Source of the DNA: Heterorhizobium halophytocola
GTDB lineage: Bacteria > Pseudomonadota > Alphaproteobacteria > Rhizobiales > Rhizobiaceae
NCBI RefSeq assembly: GCF_017873095.1
Contig: NZ_JAGGJU010000001.1
Coordinates: 654,159 to 718,158 of the forward strand
Reading direction: 5' to 3'
Length of the DNA: 64,000 nt
Shown here: positions 23,740 to 31,302 of the stretch, in pieces
Position numbering within the stretch: the stretch's first letter is position 1
Layout of the letters: the number at the start of each line of letters is the position of its first letter
The notes under the pieces: model-generated
The model's database searches: none
Seen by the model: only the letters and a program-made list of their open reading frames with translations
Told to the model about the DNA's origin: nothing
Program-made: the position numbers and the translations under genes

Positions 23740-25092
23740 TCAGCCCCTGGCGACGAACCGGCCATCGCCGGGCGTGCCGGTAACCGTGGCGCCATCAAAT
23801 ACCTTCTTGCCGCGCAGGAAGGTGGCCGCCGGACGGGCTGCAAAGCGCTCGCCGTGATAGGGGCTCCAGCCGAGGCCATCGCGGGCTTCTTCCGCATCAT
23901 AAATATAGCCGTCGAGGTCGAGCACGACGATGTCGGCGTCGAGGCCCGGCGCCAGCCGCCCCTTGGATGACAGGCCGAAGAAATCCGCCGGCCCCGCCGA
24001 AAGCGCCCTGGCGCAGGCGACCGCGGCGGCATCCTCGCCCTTGCGTGCCGCAACGTCGGAGAAGAACACCGGCAGCAGCGCCTCCAGGCCAGGCACGCCC
24101 GCTGCCGCCTCGAAGATCGAATCCTTGACCTTGCGCTCCAGCGCCCAGGCCGAGTGGTCGGACGAGACGAAGGTGCAGCCGCCCTCCTCCAGCACCGTCC
24201 ATAGGGCCTCCTTGCGGTGCGGGCGGATCGGCGGATTGACCTTGATCAGCGATCCGAGCCGCGGCATGTCGACCGCCTCGTCGAAATGGAGATAGTGAAC
24301 GCACATCTCCGCGGTCGCCTTCACCCCTTCGCGGCGGAAGCGTTCGACCATGGCAAAGCCGTCCGGCGTGGAGATGTGGACGATGTGGACACGGGCGCCG
24401 GACAGCCGCCCAAGTTCCAGGAAGTTGGCGGTCGCCAGAAGTTCCGCTTCCTCCGGGCGGCTGAGATTGTGAAATTCGCCGCTGGTCTTGCCGGCCGCCA
24501 CGAATTCGGCCGTCAGCCGCTTGATCAGGTCCTGATCCTCGTTGTGGAGGCCGACCGGCAGGCCGGTCGGGGCAACCGTTTTCAGCAATGTCATCGCCGC
24601 ACCGTTGTCGATCCGCGGAAAGCGGGTCGGATGGTTTTCGAAGGACGAGATCTTGAAGGCGCAGACACCGCCCTTCACCAGGGCCCGGATGTCGACCGGA
24701 TCCGGATCGGCAAGCACGGTGCCATAAAGCGCGACATCGCAATAGGACAGGGCGTCGATGGTCTTGGCCTTGTCGGTCAAAGTCGCAAGGTCATGCACCG
24801 GCGTCGGCTGATCATAGGGCATGTCGACCATGGTGGTGACCCCACCGGCCACCGCCGACATCGAGGTCTTCTCCACGCCCTTGAAGCCGAACTGGCTGCC
24901 GGCATGGGTCTGACCGTCGATGACGCCCGGCAGCACATAGCCCTTGCCGGCATCCACCGTCTCGACAGCATCCGGTGTGCCTCCCTGCCCGACGGCTGCG
25001 ATCTTTTCGCCCGAGACCCCGACCCAACCATCCGGGATCACCCCGCCCTCAGTCGCAACCCGTCCCCTGATGACCAAATCGTAGCGCGTCAT
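23740..25092 (-). CDS. Cyclic amidohydrolase (dihydropyrimidinase/allantoinase-like)
   Basis: A 450-residue amidohydrolase-superfamily TIM-barrel protein of the dihydropyrimidinase/allantoinase/dihydroorotase group. Visible sites are Lys147 (CAFKISSF, the carboxylated lysine), His183 (GLHNEDQD), His239 (VHIVHIS) and Asp312-His313 (VSSDHSAW). The first metal motif, normally HXH, reads DGQTHAG: Gln61 replaces the first His and His63 remains, so the metal site may be altered. The ATG at 25092 is chosen because AGGAG sits 7 bases before it. Operator F lies 83 bp upstream. Ring opening of a cyclic amide or ureide is the likely reaction; enamidase-like activity is an alternative. Confidence 0.82.
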   Translation of the reverse strand: MTRYDLVIRGRVATEGGVIPDGWVGVSGEKIAAVGQGGTPDAVETVDAGKGYVLPGVIDGQTHAGSQFGFKGVEKTSMSAVAGGVTTMVDMPYDQPTPVHDLATLTDKAKTIDALSYCDVALYGTVLADPDPVDIRALVKGGVCAFKISSFENHPTRFPRIDNGAAMTLLKTVAPTGLPVGLHNEDQDLIKRLTAEFVAAGKTSGEFHNLSRPEEAELLATANFLELGRLSGARVHIVHISTPDGFAMVERFRREGVKATAEMCVHYLHFDEAVDMPRLGSLIKVNPPIRPHRKEALWTVLEEGGCTFVSSDHSAWALERKVKDSIFEAAAGVPGLEALLPVFFSDVAARKGEDAAAVACARALSAGPADFFGLSSKGRLAPGLDADIVVLDLDGYIYDAEEARDGLGWSPYHGERFAARPAATFLRGKKVFDGATVTGTPGDGRFVARG

Positions 25093-25174
25093 GAAAGCTC
25101 CTGCTGGCTTGTTTGAACTCCGCAAAGCCGCCCGGCAAACGATTTTGCGGATGACATTCGTCAATGCATATTGA

Positions 25175-25195
25175 TGGTATACACTTAGTATGCCA
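25175..25195. promoter_or_regulatory. Regulon operator F (inverted TGGTATAC / GTATGCCA)
   Basis: TGGTATAC (25175-25182) and GTATGCCA (25188-25195) form an inverted repeat with a 5-base spacer. It is centred between the divergent cyclic amidohydrolase (83 bp) and NIPSNAP (49 bp) genes. Confidence 0.65.
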
Positions 25196-25243
25196 ACATG
25201 CAAATCGTTCCTGATGCTTCAATTGCCAACCCAAGGATGACGC

Positions 25244-25858
25244 ATGATCTATGACCTGACGGTACTGTCGCTGCTGCCCAACCGGCTCGGCGCGGTCCTC
25301 CCGAAACTGTCCGCGACCTATGAAAGCCTGGCGCCGAACGGCAAGGCGCTGGGTGCCTTTGCCTGCGAATTCGGCACGCTCAACCGCTTCACGTTTCTGT
25401 CCGCCTATGACGGGCTCGACGCGCTGATGGCCGACCGCAAGACCAAGATGGAGGCAGGCGACGCCTTCGGTATCGGCGAACACCTCGGCAGGATCGAGCA
25501 GACCGCCTACAAGCCGCTGTTCTTCGTGGATCCGATCGAGCCCGGCACATACGGACCGTTCTACGAGATCAGAACCTACACGCTGGCGCCGAACGGGCTC
25601 GATGAAACGGCCGAAGCCTGGAGCAAGGTCGTTCCGCGTCGCAACGAGATGTCGAAGCTGCTGATGGTCATGGGGTCGATCGAGAATGGCCCCCAGACCA
25701 TGGTCCACATCTGGCCCTACAAGACGATCGAGGATCGGGTTTCCGCCCGTGGACAGGCCAGCAAGGAAGGCATCTGGCCCCCTCCGGGCGGTTCGGCCCA
25801 CCTGACGAACCTGCAGTCGGAACTCTTCGTCGCCACCGGCTTTTCCGATCTGAAATAG
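25244..25858 (+). CDS. NIPSNAP family protein
   Basis: A 204-residue protein with two ferredoxin-like alpha/beta halves. The second carries GPFYEIRTYTLAPNGLDE, the NIPSNAP signature, and the first starts MIYDLTVLSLLPNRLG. NIPSNAP proteins in bacteria accompany catabolic operons; their activity is undefined and may be binding or isomerisation of small metabolites. AAGGATG precedes the ATG. The gene diverges from the cyclic amidohydrolase and shares operator F, so it belongs to the same regulon. No signal peptide or membrane segment is present. Confidence 0.82.
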   Translation: MIYDLTVLSLLPNRLGAVLPKLSATYESLAPNGKALGAFACEFGTLNRFTFLSAYDGLDALMADRKTKMEAGDAFGIGEHLGRIEQTAYKPLFFVDPIEPGTYGPFYEIRTYTLAPNGLDETAEAWSKVVPRRNEMSKLLMVMGSIENGPQTMVHIWPYKTIEDRVSARGQASKEGIWPPPGGSAHLTNLQSELFVATGFSDLK

Positions 25859-25874
25859 CCCGAGCGCCCCTGCT

Positions 25875-25906
25875 GCAGACACCCGGTCACACGGCGGGGT
25901 GTCTGC
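25875..25906 (+). terminator. Possible terminator after the NIPSNAP gene
   Basis: GCAGACACCC (25875-25884) pairs with GGGTGTCTGC (25897-25906). The loop is 12 bases and there is no long T run. The remaining sequence to 26071 shows no gene I can support. Confidence 0.45.
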
Positions 25907-26071
25907 CTCACTCTCGCTTGCCATTTCTGGCAAGGCAGGCGCAGATCCTTCGGACCGCCGTCGGCCGCGCCCGACACCGGCGGACGCATCGCGTTCCTGC
26001 CGCGCAAGGCAAGCGGGAGGGATGGCGTGCAGGACGTTATCCCCACCCAGTTTGTCGAAAACGGTTTCGCC

Positions 26072-26995
26072 TCAGCCGAGTTCGGCGAGACGACGTGTCA
26101 GCCGCGCAAGCATGCGCTCGACATCGGCGATCGCGGCTGCGTCGAGACCGGCACCGGGCTTGCGCTGGGCGGAACTCGCAATGGCGCCACGCTTGTGCAG
26201 CAGGTATTTGCGCACCCCGAGCCCGAGACCCGGCTGCTGCTCATAGCGCACCAGCGGCATATGGGCATCGAAGATGTCACTGGCACGCTCGACATCGCCC
26301 TTGGGGACAAGCGCCACGACGTCACGCATCATTTCGGGATAGGCATAGCCGGTCATGGCGCCGTCGGCGCCGCGCAGCATTTCGTCGAGCAGGAAAAGCC
26401 CGCCATTGCCGCAAAGAATGGCGGTGCGCCGACGCCCCTTCTCTTCGGCCGCCCGCAGGGCCGACACCTTGGCAAGCCCAGGCCAGTCCTCGTGCTTGAG
26501 CATGACGATGGAAGGATGTGCCTCGAGGATCCGGCCGAGCGTGTCCGTGCTGATATTGACCTTGGTCGACAGCGGAAAGTCCTGCAGCACGATCGGCGCT
26601 TCGCCGGTGGCGGCCACGACATTGGCATAATAGCCGAAAATGCTCTCATTGGTGGTCAGCGAGGACGGCGGCGCGACCATGACGCCGGCAGCCCCCATGT
26701 CCATGACGGCCGCGCTGACCTCGCCGATTGCTGCAAGCCCGGGCGCCGAGACGCCGACGACCACCGGCTTGTCGCCGGCCCTTGCCATTACCCGGCGCGA
26801 CACCTCCAGCGTTTCCTTCTGGGTCAGCTTCGGTGCCTCGCCCATCATGCCGAGAATCGTCAGCCCGTCAGCACCGTGTTCGAAATAGAAATCGACCAGG
26901 CGGTCGAGGCTGTCATAGTCGACATCGCCGTTGTCGGTGAACGGGGTGACGGCGATAACGTAGACGCCTTTGCTCTGAGTGCTGATAAGGGGCAT
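26072..26995 (-). CDS. Dihydrodipicolinate synthase/N-acetylneuraminate lyase family protein
   Basis: A 307-residue class I aldolase-type TIM barrel. The Schiff-base lysine is Lys167 in IVMLKHEDW, and the substrate carboxylate loop reads GMMGEAPKLT (usually GTTGE). The catalytic Tyr region, normally YNxPxRT, reads LQDFPLSTKVN, so residue 138 is Gln. It is therefore unlikely to be a true DapA. It may be a retro-aldolase, hydratase or lyase acting on a keto-acid from ring opening. ATG 26995 is chosen over an upstream start because AAGGAA is 6 bases before it and the family's N-terminus begins GVYVIAVTPF. Operator G lies 85 bp upstream. Confidence 0.85.
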   Translation of the reverse strand: MPLISTQSKGVYVIAVTPFTDNGDVDYDSLDRLVDFYFEHGADGLTILGMMGEAPKLTQKETLEVSRRVMARAGDKPVVVGVSAPGLAAIGEVSAAVMDMGAAGVMVAPPSSLTTNESIFGYYANVVAATGEAPIVLQDFPLSTKVNISTDTLGRILEAHPSIVMLKHEDWPGLAKVSALRAAEEKGRRRTAILCGNGGLFLLDEMLRGADGAMTGYAYPEMMRDVVALVPKGDVERASDIFDAHMPLVRYEQQPGLGLGVRKYLLHKRGAIASSAQRKPGAGLDAAAIADVERMLARLTRRLAELG

Positions 26996-27079
26996 TCCGG
27001 TTCCTTTTGCCTCGGCCGACGCAGACCCGGAACCGACGCAAGAGACAGTCGATTGCCGAGCGAAGATATTGAAGAAAAA

Positions 27080-27100
27080 TGGTATACCTCTAGGATACCA
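27080..27100. promoter_or_regulatory. Regulon operator G (TGGTATAC / GGATACCA)
   Basis: TGGTATAC (27080-27087), a 5-base spacer and GGATACCA (27093-27100) lie within AAA...TTT flanks, making a near-perfect dyad about 27 bp long. It is 85 bp upstream of the DHDPS-like start. Confidence 0.7.
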
Positions 27101-27131
27101 TTTACCGATTGTCCAGTAGCCTGCGCCGTTC

Positions 27132-27166
27132 GCTCTGCCTGCAAACGAGGCAGAGCCATTTTTTTC
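27132..27166 (+). terminator. Orphan plus-strand rho-independent terminator
   Basis: An 8-bp stem (27132-27139 with 27149-27156) and a 9-base loop are followed by CATTTTTTT. No plus-strand gene ends here. It could end a short RNA starting near operator G or attenuate the second ABC operon. Confidence 0.6.
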
Positions 27167-27371
27167 CGCCCATCTTGGAAGCGTTGGCACCCCTCTCGAT
27201 AGCGGCCGCAGATGTGGCTTCATCCAGCTTTATGCTTGATAAATGACAGCTTTGTCGCGCTTCCACCGCAGCCAAAGCCGGGCCTAGAGGCGCCGCTCGA
27301 TCGCCCAAAATATATGCATATTTTATTTTTGCCCATTACGACGCCAGCGCCGCTTGTCGCCTTCCGAAGTT

Positions 27372-27392
27372 TGGAATACCGTCGATGTACCA
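27372..27392. promoter_or_regulatory. Regulon operator H (TGGAATACC / GTACCA)
   Basis: TGGAATACCG (27372-27381) matches 9 of 10 core bases, and ATGTACCA (27385-27392) supplies a second half. It lies 53 bp upstream of the second ATPase start. Confidence 0.6.
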
Positions 27393-27444
27393 AGACGAAG
27401 GAAGTCCGCCCGCGCAACAGCGATCGGCGGGGATCAGGTGGCCC

Positions 27445-28248
27445 ATGCTGAACACGAACCGCACCGGAAACTTCATCTCCATCGAGGGGGTCTCCAAGTC
27501 CTTTTCAACACGCAAGGGCGACGTGCTGGCGCTCAGCAAGATCGACCTCGGCATCAAGCCGGGCGAGTTCGTCTCGATCGTCGGTCCGTCCGGCTGCGGC
27601 AAGAGCACGCTGCTGATGATCCTTGCAGGGCTCATCCCCTCGAGCAATGGCGTCGTCCATGTAAACGGCCATGACGTCACCGGACCGAGTTCCGATCTCG
27701 GCATCGTCTTCCAGCGCGACGTGCTTCTCGAATGGCGCACGGCGCTCGAAAACATCGTGCTGCAGGCCGAGATCCGCAAGATGGACAAGGCAGCCGCCAC
27801 CAGGCGCGCCCATGCGCTGCTCGACATGGTCGGCCTGACGGGTTTCGAGAACGCCTACCCGCACGAACTGTCCGGCGGCATGCGTCAGCGTGTCTCGATC
27901 TGTCGCGCCCTGCTGCACGAACCGCCCCTGGTGGTGATGGACGAGCCCTTCGGCGCGCTCGACGCGCTGACCCGCGACCAGCTGCAACTCGACCTTCTGA
28001 AGATCTGGCAGAAGTCCGGCATGACCGTGGTGTTCATCACCCATTCGATCAGCGAAGCCGTGTTCCTGTCGGATCGCGTGGTGGTGATGTCGCCGCGTCC
28101 GGGCCGGATCGAAGAGGTGATCGAGATCGACCTGCCGCGCCCGCGCCGCCTTTCGGTGCGCGAGACCCCGCAATTTGCCAGCTACACCCACGAGGTCACC
28201 GGGATCTTCAAGACCCTCGGCGTCCTGCGCGAAGGAGACGACGAATGA
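27445..28248 (+). CDS. ABC transporter ATP-binding protein, SsuB/TauB-type (second system)
   Basis: A 267-residue ABC ATPase: Walker [14 protein letters not shown]-loop VFQRDVLLEW, signature ELSGGMRQRVSICRAL, Walker [14 protein letters not shown], switch His in VFITHSISEA. It closely resembles the first ATPase, so the two systems are related paralogues. ATG 27445 with AGGTGG upstream is chosen. An in-frame ATG at 27385 would place the coding start inside operator H. It overlaps the permease by ATGA. No binding-protein gene adjoins this system, so it may share one of the two NMT1-type proteins. It is the first gene of a transcript continuing into two SDR genes. Confidence 0.9.
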   Translation: MLNTNRTGNFISIEGVSKSFSTRKGDVLALSKIDLGIKPGEFVSIVGPSGCGKSTLLMILAGLIPSSNGVVHVNGHDVTGPSSDLGIVFQRDVLLEWRTALENIVLQAEIRKMDKAAATRRAHALLDMVGLTGFENAYPHELSGGMRQRVSICRALLHEPPLVVMDEPFGALDALTRDQLQLDLLKIWQKSGMTVVFITHSISEAVFLSDRVVVMSPRPGRIEEVIEIDLPRPRRLSVRETPQFASYTHEVTGIFKTLGVLREGDDE

Positions 28249-29048
28249 GTGCCGCAGATATGAGCCCCACCAAGCCCCTCCTGCCGACCATCCGCTTCCG
28301 TATGCCCTATGCGGCGATGACGCTGATCTGTCTGCTGGTCATCTGGCAGGCGGCAGTAATGATCTCGCATCTTCCGGAATATCTGCTGCCTTCGCCACTC
28401 ACCATCATCACCTCGCTCTACAATCTGTCGGGTCTCCTGGTGCATCACACCTTCGTCACGCTGATCGAGGTCGTGCTCGGCTTTCTGATCGCGCTGGCCG
28501 TCGCCGTGCCGCTGGCGACGCTGATCTGTTATTCGCCGCTGTTCGAGCGCTCGATTTACCCGCTGATCGTCGGATCGCAGACCATTCCCAAGGTCGCGAT
28601 CGCGCCGCTGCTGCTTGCCGCCTTCGGCTATGGCCTGATCCCGAAGATCACCATCGTCGCGCTGATGGCCTTCTTCCCGATCGTCATCAACACGGTTGTC
28701 GGCCTGCGCAGCGTCTCGCAGGAGATGATCTATCTCGCCCAGTCGATGGGCGCCTCGCCGCTGCAGCAGTTCTTCCGCTTCCGCATGCCGGGCGCCCTGC
28801 CCTCGATGTTTGCCGGCATGAAGATGGCTTCCGTACTCGCCGTCATCGGCGCGGTCGTGGCCGAATTCGTCGGCTCCAATTCCGGCCTCGGCTACGTCAT
28901 CACGGTCGCCGGTTCGAACTTTCGCATGGACCAGCAATTCGCCGCCATCGTCGTGCTCTCGGTGCTCGGCACGGTGATCTTCTGGATCCTCGGCCAGATC
29001 GAGCGCAGTGTCCTGCCCTGGCACAAGCCGACCCAGGACGCCGCCTGA
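28245..29048 (+). CDS. ABC transporter permease, NMT1/SsuC-type (second system)
   Basis: A 267-residue permease with about six membrane segments, including YAAMTLICLLVIWQAAVM, TLIEVVLGFLIALAVAVPLATLI and MAFFPIVINTVVGL. The cytoplasmic EAA-type loop is SQEMIYLAQSMGASPLQQFFRFRMPGALP. The C-terminal half (SVLAVIGAVVAEFVGSNSGLGYVI) is typical of SsuC/TauC/ThiX. It overlaps the ATPase by 4 bases and is 28 bases upstream of the first SDR, so the four genes 27445-30462 look like one operon under operator H. The substrate is inferred to be the pathway's heterocycle or a precursor. Confidence 0.9.
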   Translation: MSAADMSPTKPLLPTIRFRMPYAAMTLICLLVIWQAAVMISHLPEYLLPSPLTIITSLYNLSGLLVHHTFVTLIEVVLGFLIALAVAVPLATLICYSPLFERSIYPLIVGSQTIPKVAIAPLLLAAFGYGLIPKITIVALMAFFPIVINTVVGLRSVSQEMIYLAQSMGASPLQQFFRFRMPGALPSMFAGMKMASVLAVIGAVVAEFVGSNSGLGYVITVAGSNFRMDQQFAAIVVLSVLGTVIFWILGQIERSVLPWHKPTQDAA

Positions 29049-29076
29049 CCGCATTTCTCACAGAAAAGACAGTCTC

Positions 29077-29757
29077 ATGCCCAATATCCTGATATCCGGT
29101 GCCAATCGCGGCATCGGGCTCGAACTCGCGCGCCAGTTTGCAGCCGGCGGCTGGTCGGTGATCGGCACCGCCCGCAACCCGGATGACGCGGAAGAGCTGG
29201 CAAGCCTTGGCGGCAACGTCGAGGTCATGCCGCTCGAGGTCGACAGCGCCACGTCGCTGGCAGCGCTCAAGACCCGGCTCTCCGGCCGGCCGATCGACGT
29301 GCTGCTTGCCAATGCCGGGATCACCGGTGCGTTGAAGGCCAGCGCCGAGGAGGTCACCCGCGCCGATTTCCTCAAGGTCCAGGCGGTCAACGGCTTTGCC
29401 CCGCTGGCGCTCGCCACCACGCTCAAGGACAACCTGCTCGCCGGCGAGCGCCGGCTGGTGACGGCGATGTCGAGCCTGATGAGTTCGGTCGGTGCCAATG
29501 ACTGGGGGACCCAGTTCACCTACCGCGCCTCCAAGACCGCGCTGAACGCCTCGTGGCGGGCGCTGTCGCGCGAATGGGCGCCGCTCGGCCTCACCTGCGT
29601 GCTGCTGCGCCCGGGCATGGTCGCCACCCGCATGACCGAGTTCAAGGGCATCCGCGTCGAGGACAGCGTCGCCGGCCTGAAGACGGTCGTCGAAGGCCTC
29701 GGCTCGAAGGACAGCGGCCGCATTATCGGCTTCGACGGCCTCGACGTGCCGTGGTGA
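29077..29757 (+). CDS. Short-chain dehydrogenase/reductase, tandem copy 1
   Basis: A 226-residue classical SDR: cofactor loop SGANRGIGLELARQF (GXXXGIG), NAG motif LLANAGITG, and YRASKTAL giving the catalytic Tyr-X3-Lys, with the Ser in the AMSSLMSS segment. It probably oxidises or reduces a hydroxyl/keto group with NAD(P). ATG 29077 is used because the conserved beta-strand starts at once (MPNILISGANRG). It lies 28 bases after the permease and 24 bases before a related SDR. Being last in an operon led by a transporter implies a late, small aliphatic intermediate. Confidence 0.88.
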   Translation: MPNILISGANRGIGLELARQFAAGGWSVIGTARNPDDAEELASLGGNVEVMPLEVDSATSLAALKTRLSGRPIDVLLANAGITGALKASAEEVTRADFLKVQAVNGFAPLALATTLKDNLLAGERRLVTAMSSLMSSVGANDWGTQFTYRASKTALNASWRALSREWAPLGLTCVLLRPGMVATRMTEFKGIRVEDSVAGLKTVVEGLGSKDSGRIIGFDGLDVPW

Positions 29758-29781
29758 ACGACAGACAGGAAATCTAGCGAC

Positions 29782-30462
29782 ATGCCGACCATTCTCATCA
29801 CCGGTGCCAATCGCGGCATCGGCCTCGAATTCGCCCGCCAATATGCAAGCGCCGGCTGGCAGGTCATCGCCACGGCAAGACAGCCGGCCGAGGCCCATGA
29901 TATCGCGAAAATCGACGGCGCGATCCGGGTTCTGCCCTATGACGCGCTCGACGACGACAGTGCCGATGCCTTGGCGGCGACGCTGAAAGAACAGCCGATC
30001 GACGTCATCGTCATGAATGCCGGGACCAATGCCAACAAGGACAAGGCGCCGGAAGACCTGACGATCGAGGATTGGAACGAAACGCTTCTGACCAACACCT
30101 TCGCGCCGCTCTATCTCGCGGCCCGCCTGCGCCCGAACCTGGAAGCCGGCGAGCGTAAGACGCTGGCGGCAATCTCCAGCCTGGCGGCCTCCTCCACCTA
30201 TGCACAGCCGCGGGAATTCGCCTATTCCGCCTCCAAGGCGGCCCTCAACCAGATGTGGCGCAATCTTGCCGTCGACTGGCGCCCTTGGGGCTGCAAATGC
30301 GTGACCCTGCGTCCGGGCCGCGTGCAGACGCGGATGACCGGTTTCGATGGCGATCTGACGCCAGAACAGTCGGTCGCCGGCATGCGCAAGGTCATCGACG
30401 GGCTGGTTCCGGAGCAGAGTGGCAGCCTTATCGGCTATGACGGGATCGTGGTGCCCTGGTAA
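29782..30462 (+). CDS. Short-chain dehydrogenase/reductase, tandem copy 2
   Basis: A 226-residue SDR of the same length as its upstream neighbour and clearly paralogous: TGANRGIGLEFARQY, VMNAGTNAN, ISSLAASSTYA and YSASKAALNQ. Both end in a similar segment (GFDGLDVPW and GYDGIVVPW). Differences around the NAG motif and the active-site loop imply different substrates or a heteromeric enzyme. It closes the ABC-SDR operon; a rhizobial intergenic repeat and the convergent hut regulator follow. The reaction is not determinable. Confidence 0.88.
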   Translation: MPTILITGANRGIGLEFARQYASAGWQVIATARQPAEAHDIAKIDGAIRVLPYDALDDDSADALAATLKEQPIDVIVMNAGTNANKDKAPEDLTIEDWNETLLTNTFAPLYLAARLRPNLEAGERKTLAAISSLAASSTYAQPREFAYSASKAALNQMWRNLAVDWRPWGCKCVTLRPGRVQTRMTGFDGDLTPEQSVAGMRKVIDGLVPEQSGSLIGYDGIVVPW

Positions 30463-30480
30463 CAGGTCCTATGGCAGAGC

Positions 30481-30525
30481 ATGTCCAGGAAAAGTGTAGT
30501 CGCGGTTTTCCGTCCGGAAATGCGC
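30481..30525. repeat. Rhizobial intergenic mosaic-type repeat
   Basis: The segment containing CCAGGAAAAGTG and CGGTTTTCCGTCCGGAAATG looks like a widespread rhizobial intergenic palindromic element (GGAAAA...TTTTCC dyad). It lies between the convergent SDR and hutC genes and may also act as a terminator. Confidence 0.5.
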
Positions 30526-30564
30526 AAGAACACGTGCGGTGAATGCATGTTTACCGGACGCGTT

Positions 30565-31302
30565 CTAGCCGCGTGAGACGTTCTCCGAGCCGGGCGTAAA
30601 GCGGGCGACCACGGTGTGGCGGTCGCCCGGATAGACGAACCGGACGAAGGTCACCGGACCTCCGCCATCCCAGGTGCGCCGCTCGACGATCAGGACCGCC
30701 GTGCCGCGCGGAATAGCCAAAGCCTTGGCGACCGCCGCAGTCGCCGACTGCGCGTAGATGCGATGCTCTGCCGTACTCCACGGCACGCGGCTCAAAAGCC
30801 ATGGACCGGGGGCGATCTGCTCGAAGCTCTCGTCGACGGCTTCTGCAACCGTCGCCAGGCTGATCAGCCGCTCCTCGATGCAGAAGGGCCGTTCTCCCGC
30901 CAGATGCAGCGCCGTCACATCAAGGATGCCGCTGCCCTCAGGCAGATCCAGCTGCTGCGCATCCCCGGCCTCGGCACTGCGCACCACCCGCTTGTCCAGC
31001 CGGTAGGAGTAGGGCAGCTTCAGCGAACGGACCTCCGCTTCGATATCGTGTATCTCGAGCACTGCCGCCTGCGCCACCGGCTGGGAGACGAAGCTGCCGA
31101 GCTTCTTGCGCCGTTCGATCAGACCCGTCCGCGCAAGATGGGTCAGGACCTTGTTCGCCGTCATCCGCGAGCAGCCGTATTGGGCGGCAAGATCCACCTC
31201 GAACGGCAGGCGATGGCCGGGCGGCCAGGTACCGGAGACGATCTGGCGCTCGATATCGCTGAGGATCCGCTGATGCAGGGTGGCATCCTTGCCGTTGGTC
31301 AT
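30565..31302 (-). CDS. hutC: HutC-type GntR/UTRA transcriptional regulator of histidine utilisation
   Basis: A 245-residue GntR-family regulator with a winged helix (LHQRILSDIERQIVSGTWPPGHRLPFEVDLAAQYGCSRMTANKVL, residues about 9-52) and a UTRA ligand domain (ILDVTALHLAGERPFCIEERLIS, AVLIVERRTW, VTFVRFVYPG). HutC represses hut genes and is released by urocanate. The start overlaps the hutF stop (ATGA), so it is co-transcribed with hutF and probably autoregulated through the palindrome at 32698. Longer in-frame upstream starts would run into hutF and are rejected. Confidence 0.92.
   Translation of the reverse strand: MTNGKDATLHQRILSDIERQIVSGTWPPGHRLPFEVDLAAQYGCSRMTANKVLTHLARTGLIERRKKLGSFVSQPVAQAAVLEIHDIEAEVRSLKLPYSYRLDKRVVRSAEAGDAQQLDLPEGSGILDVTALHLAGERPFCIEERLISLATVAEAVDESFEQIAPGPWLLSRVPWSTAEHRIYAQSATAAVAKALAIPRGTAVLIVERRTWDGGGPVTFVRFVYPGDRHTVVARFTPGSENVSRG

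Larger units (their letters stand above)
26996..27444. promoter_or_regulatory. Divergent control region between the DHDPS-like gene and the second ABC system
   Basis: This 449-bp gap contains operators G and H, a plus-strand terminator at 27132-27166 and an AT-rich stretch around 27302-27335 that may be the ABC-operon promoter. The reading frames crossing it are short and show no family features, so I call no gene here. Confidence 0.5.

Noticed and set aside
25899..26499. Plus-strand frames over the gap and 3' end of the DHDPS-like gene
   Set aside because: Arg/Ala-rich with no domain, mostly antisense to the lyase. Nothing supports a gene in 25907-26071.
27385..27445. Upstream ATG at 27385 as the start of the second ATPase
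   Set aside because: It falls inside operator H and lacks a ribosome site; ATG 27445 has AGGTGG and aligns with the first ATPase.
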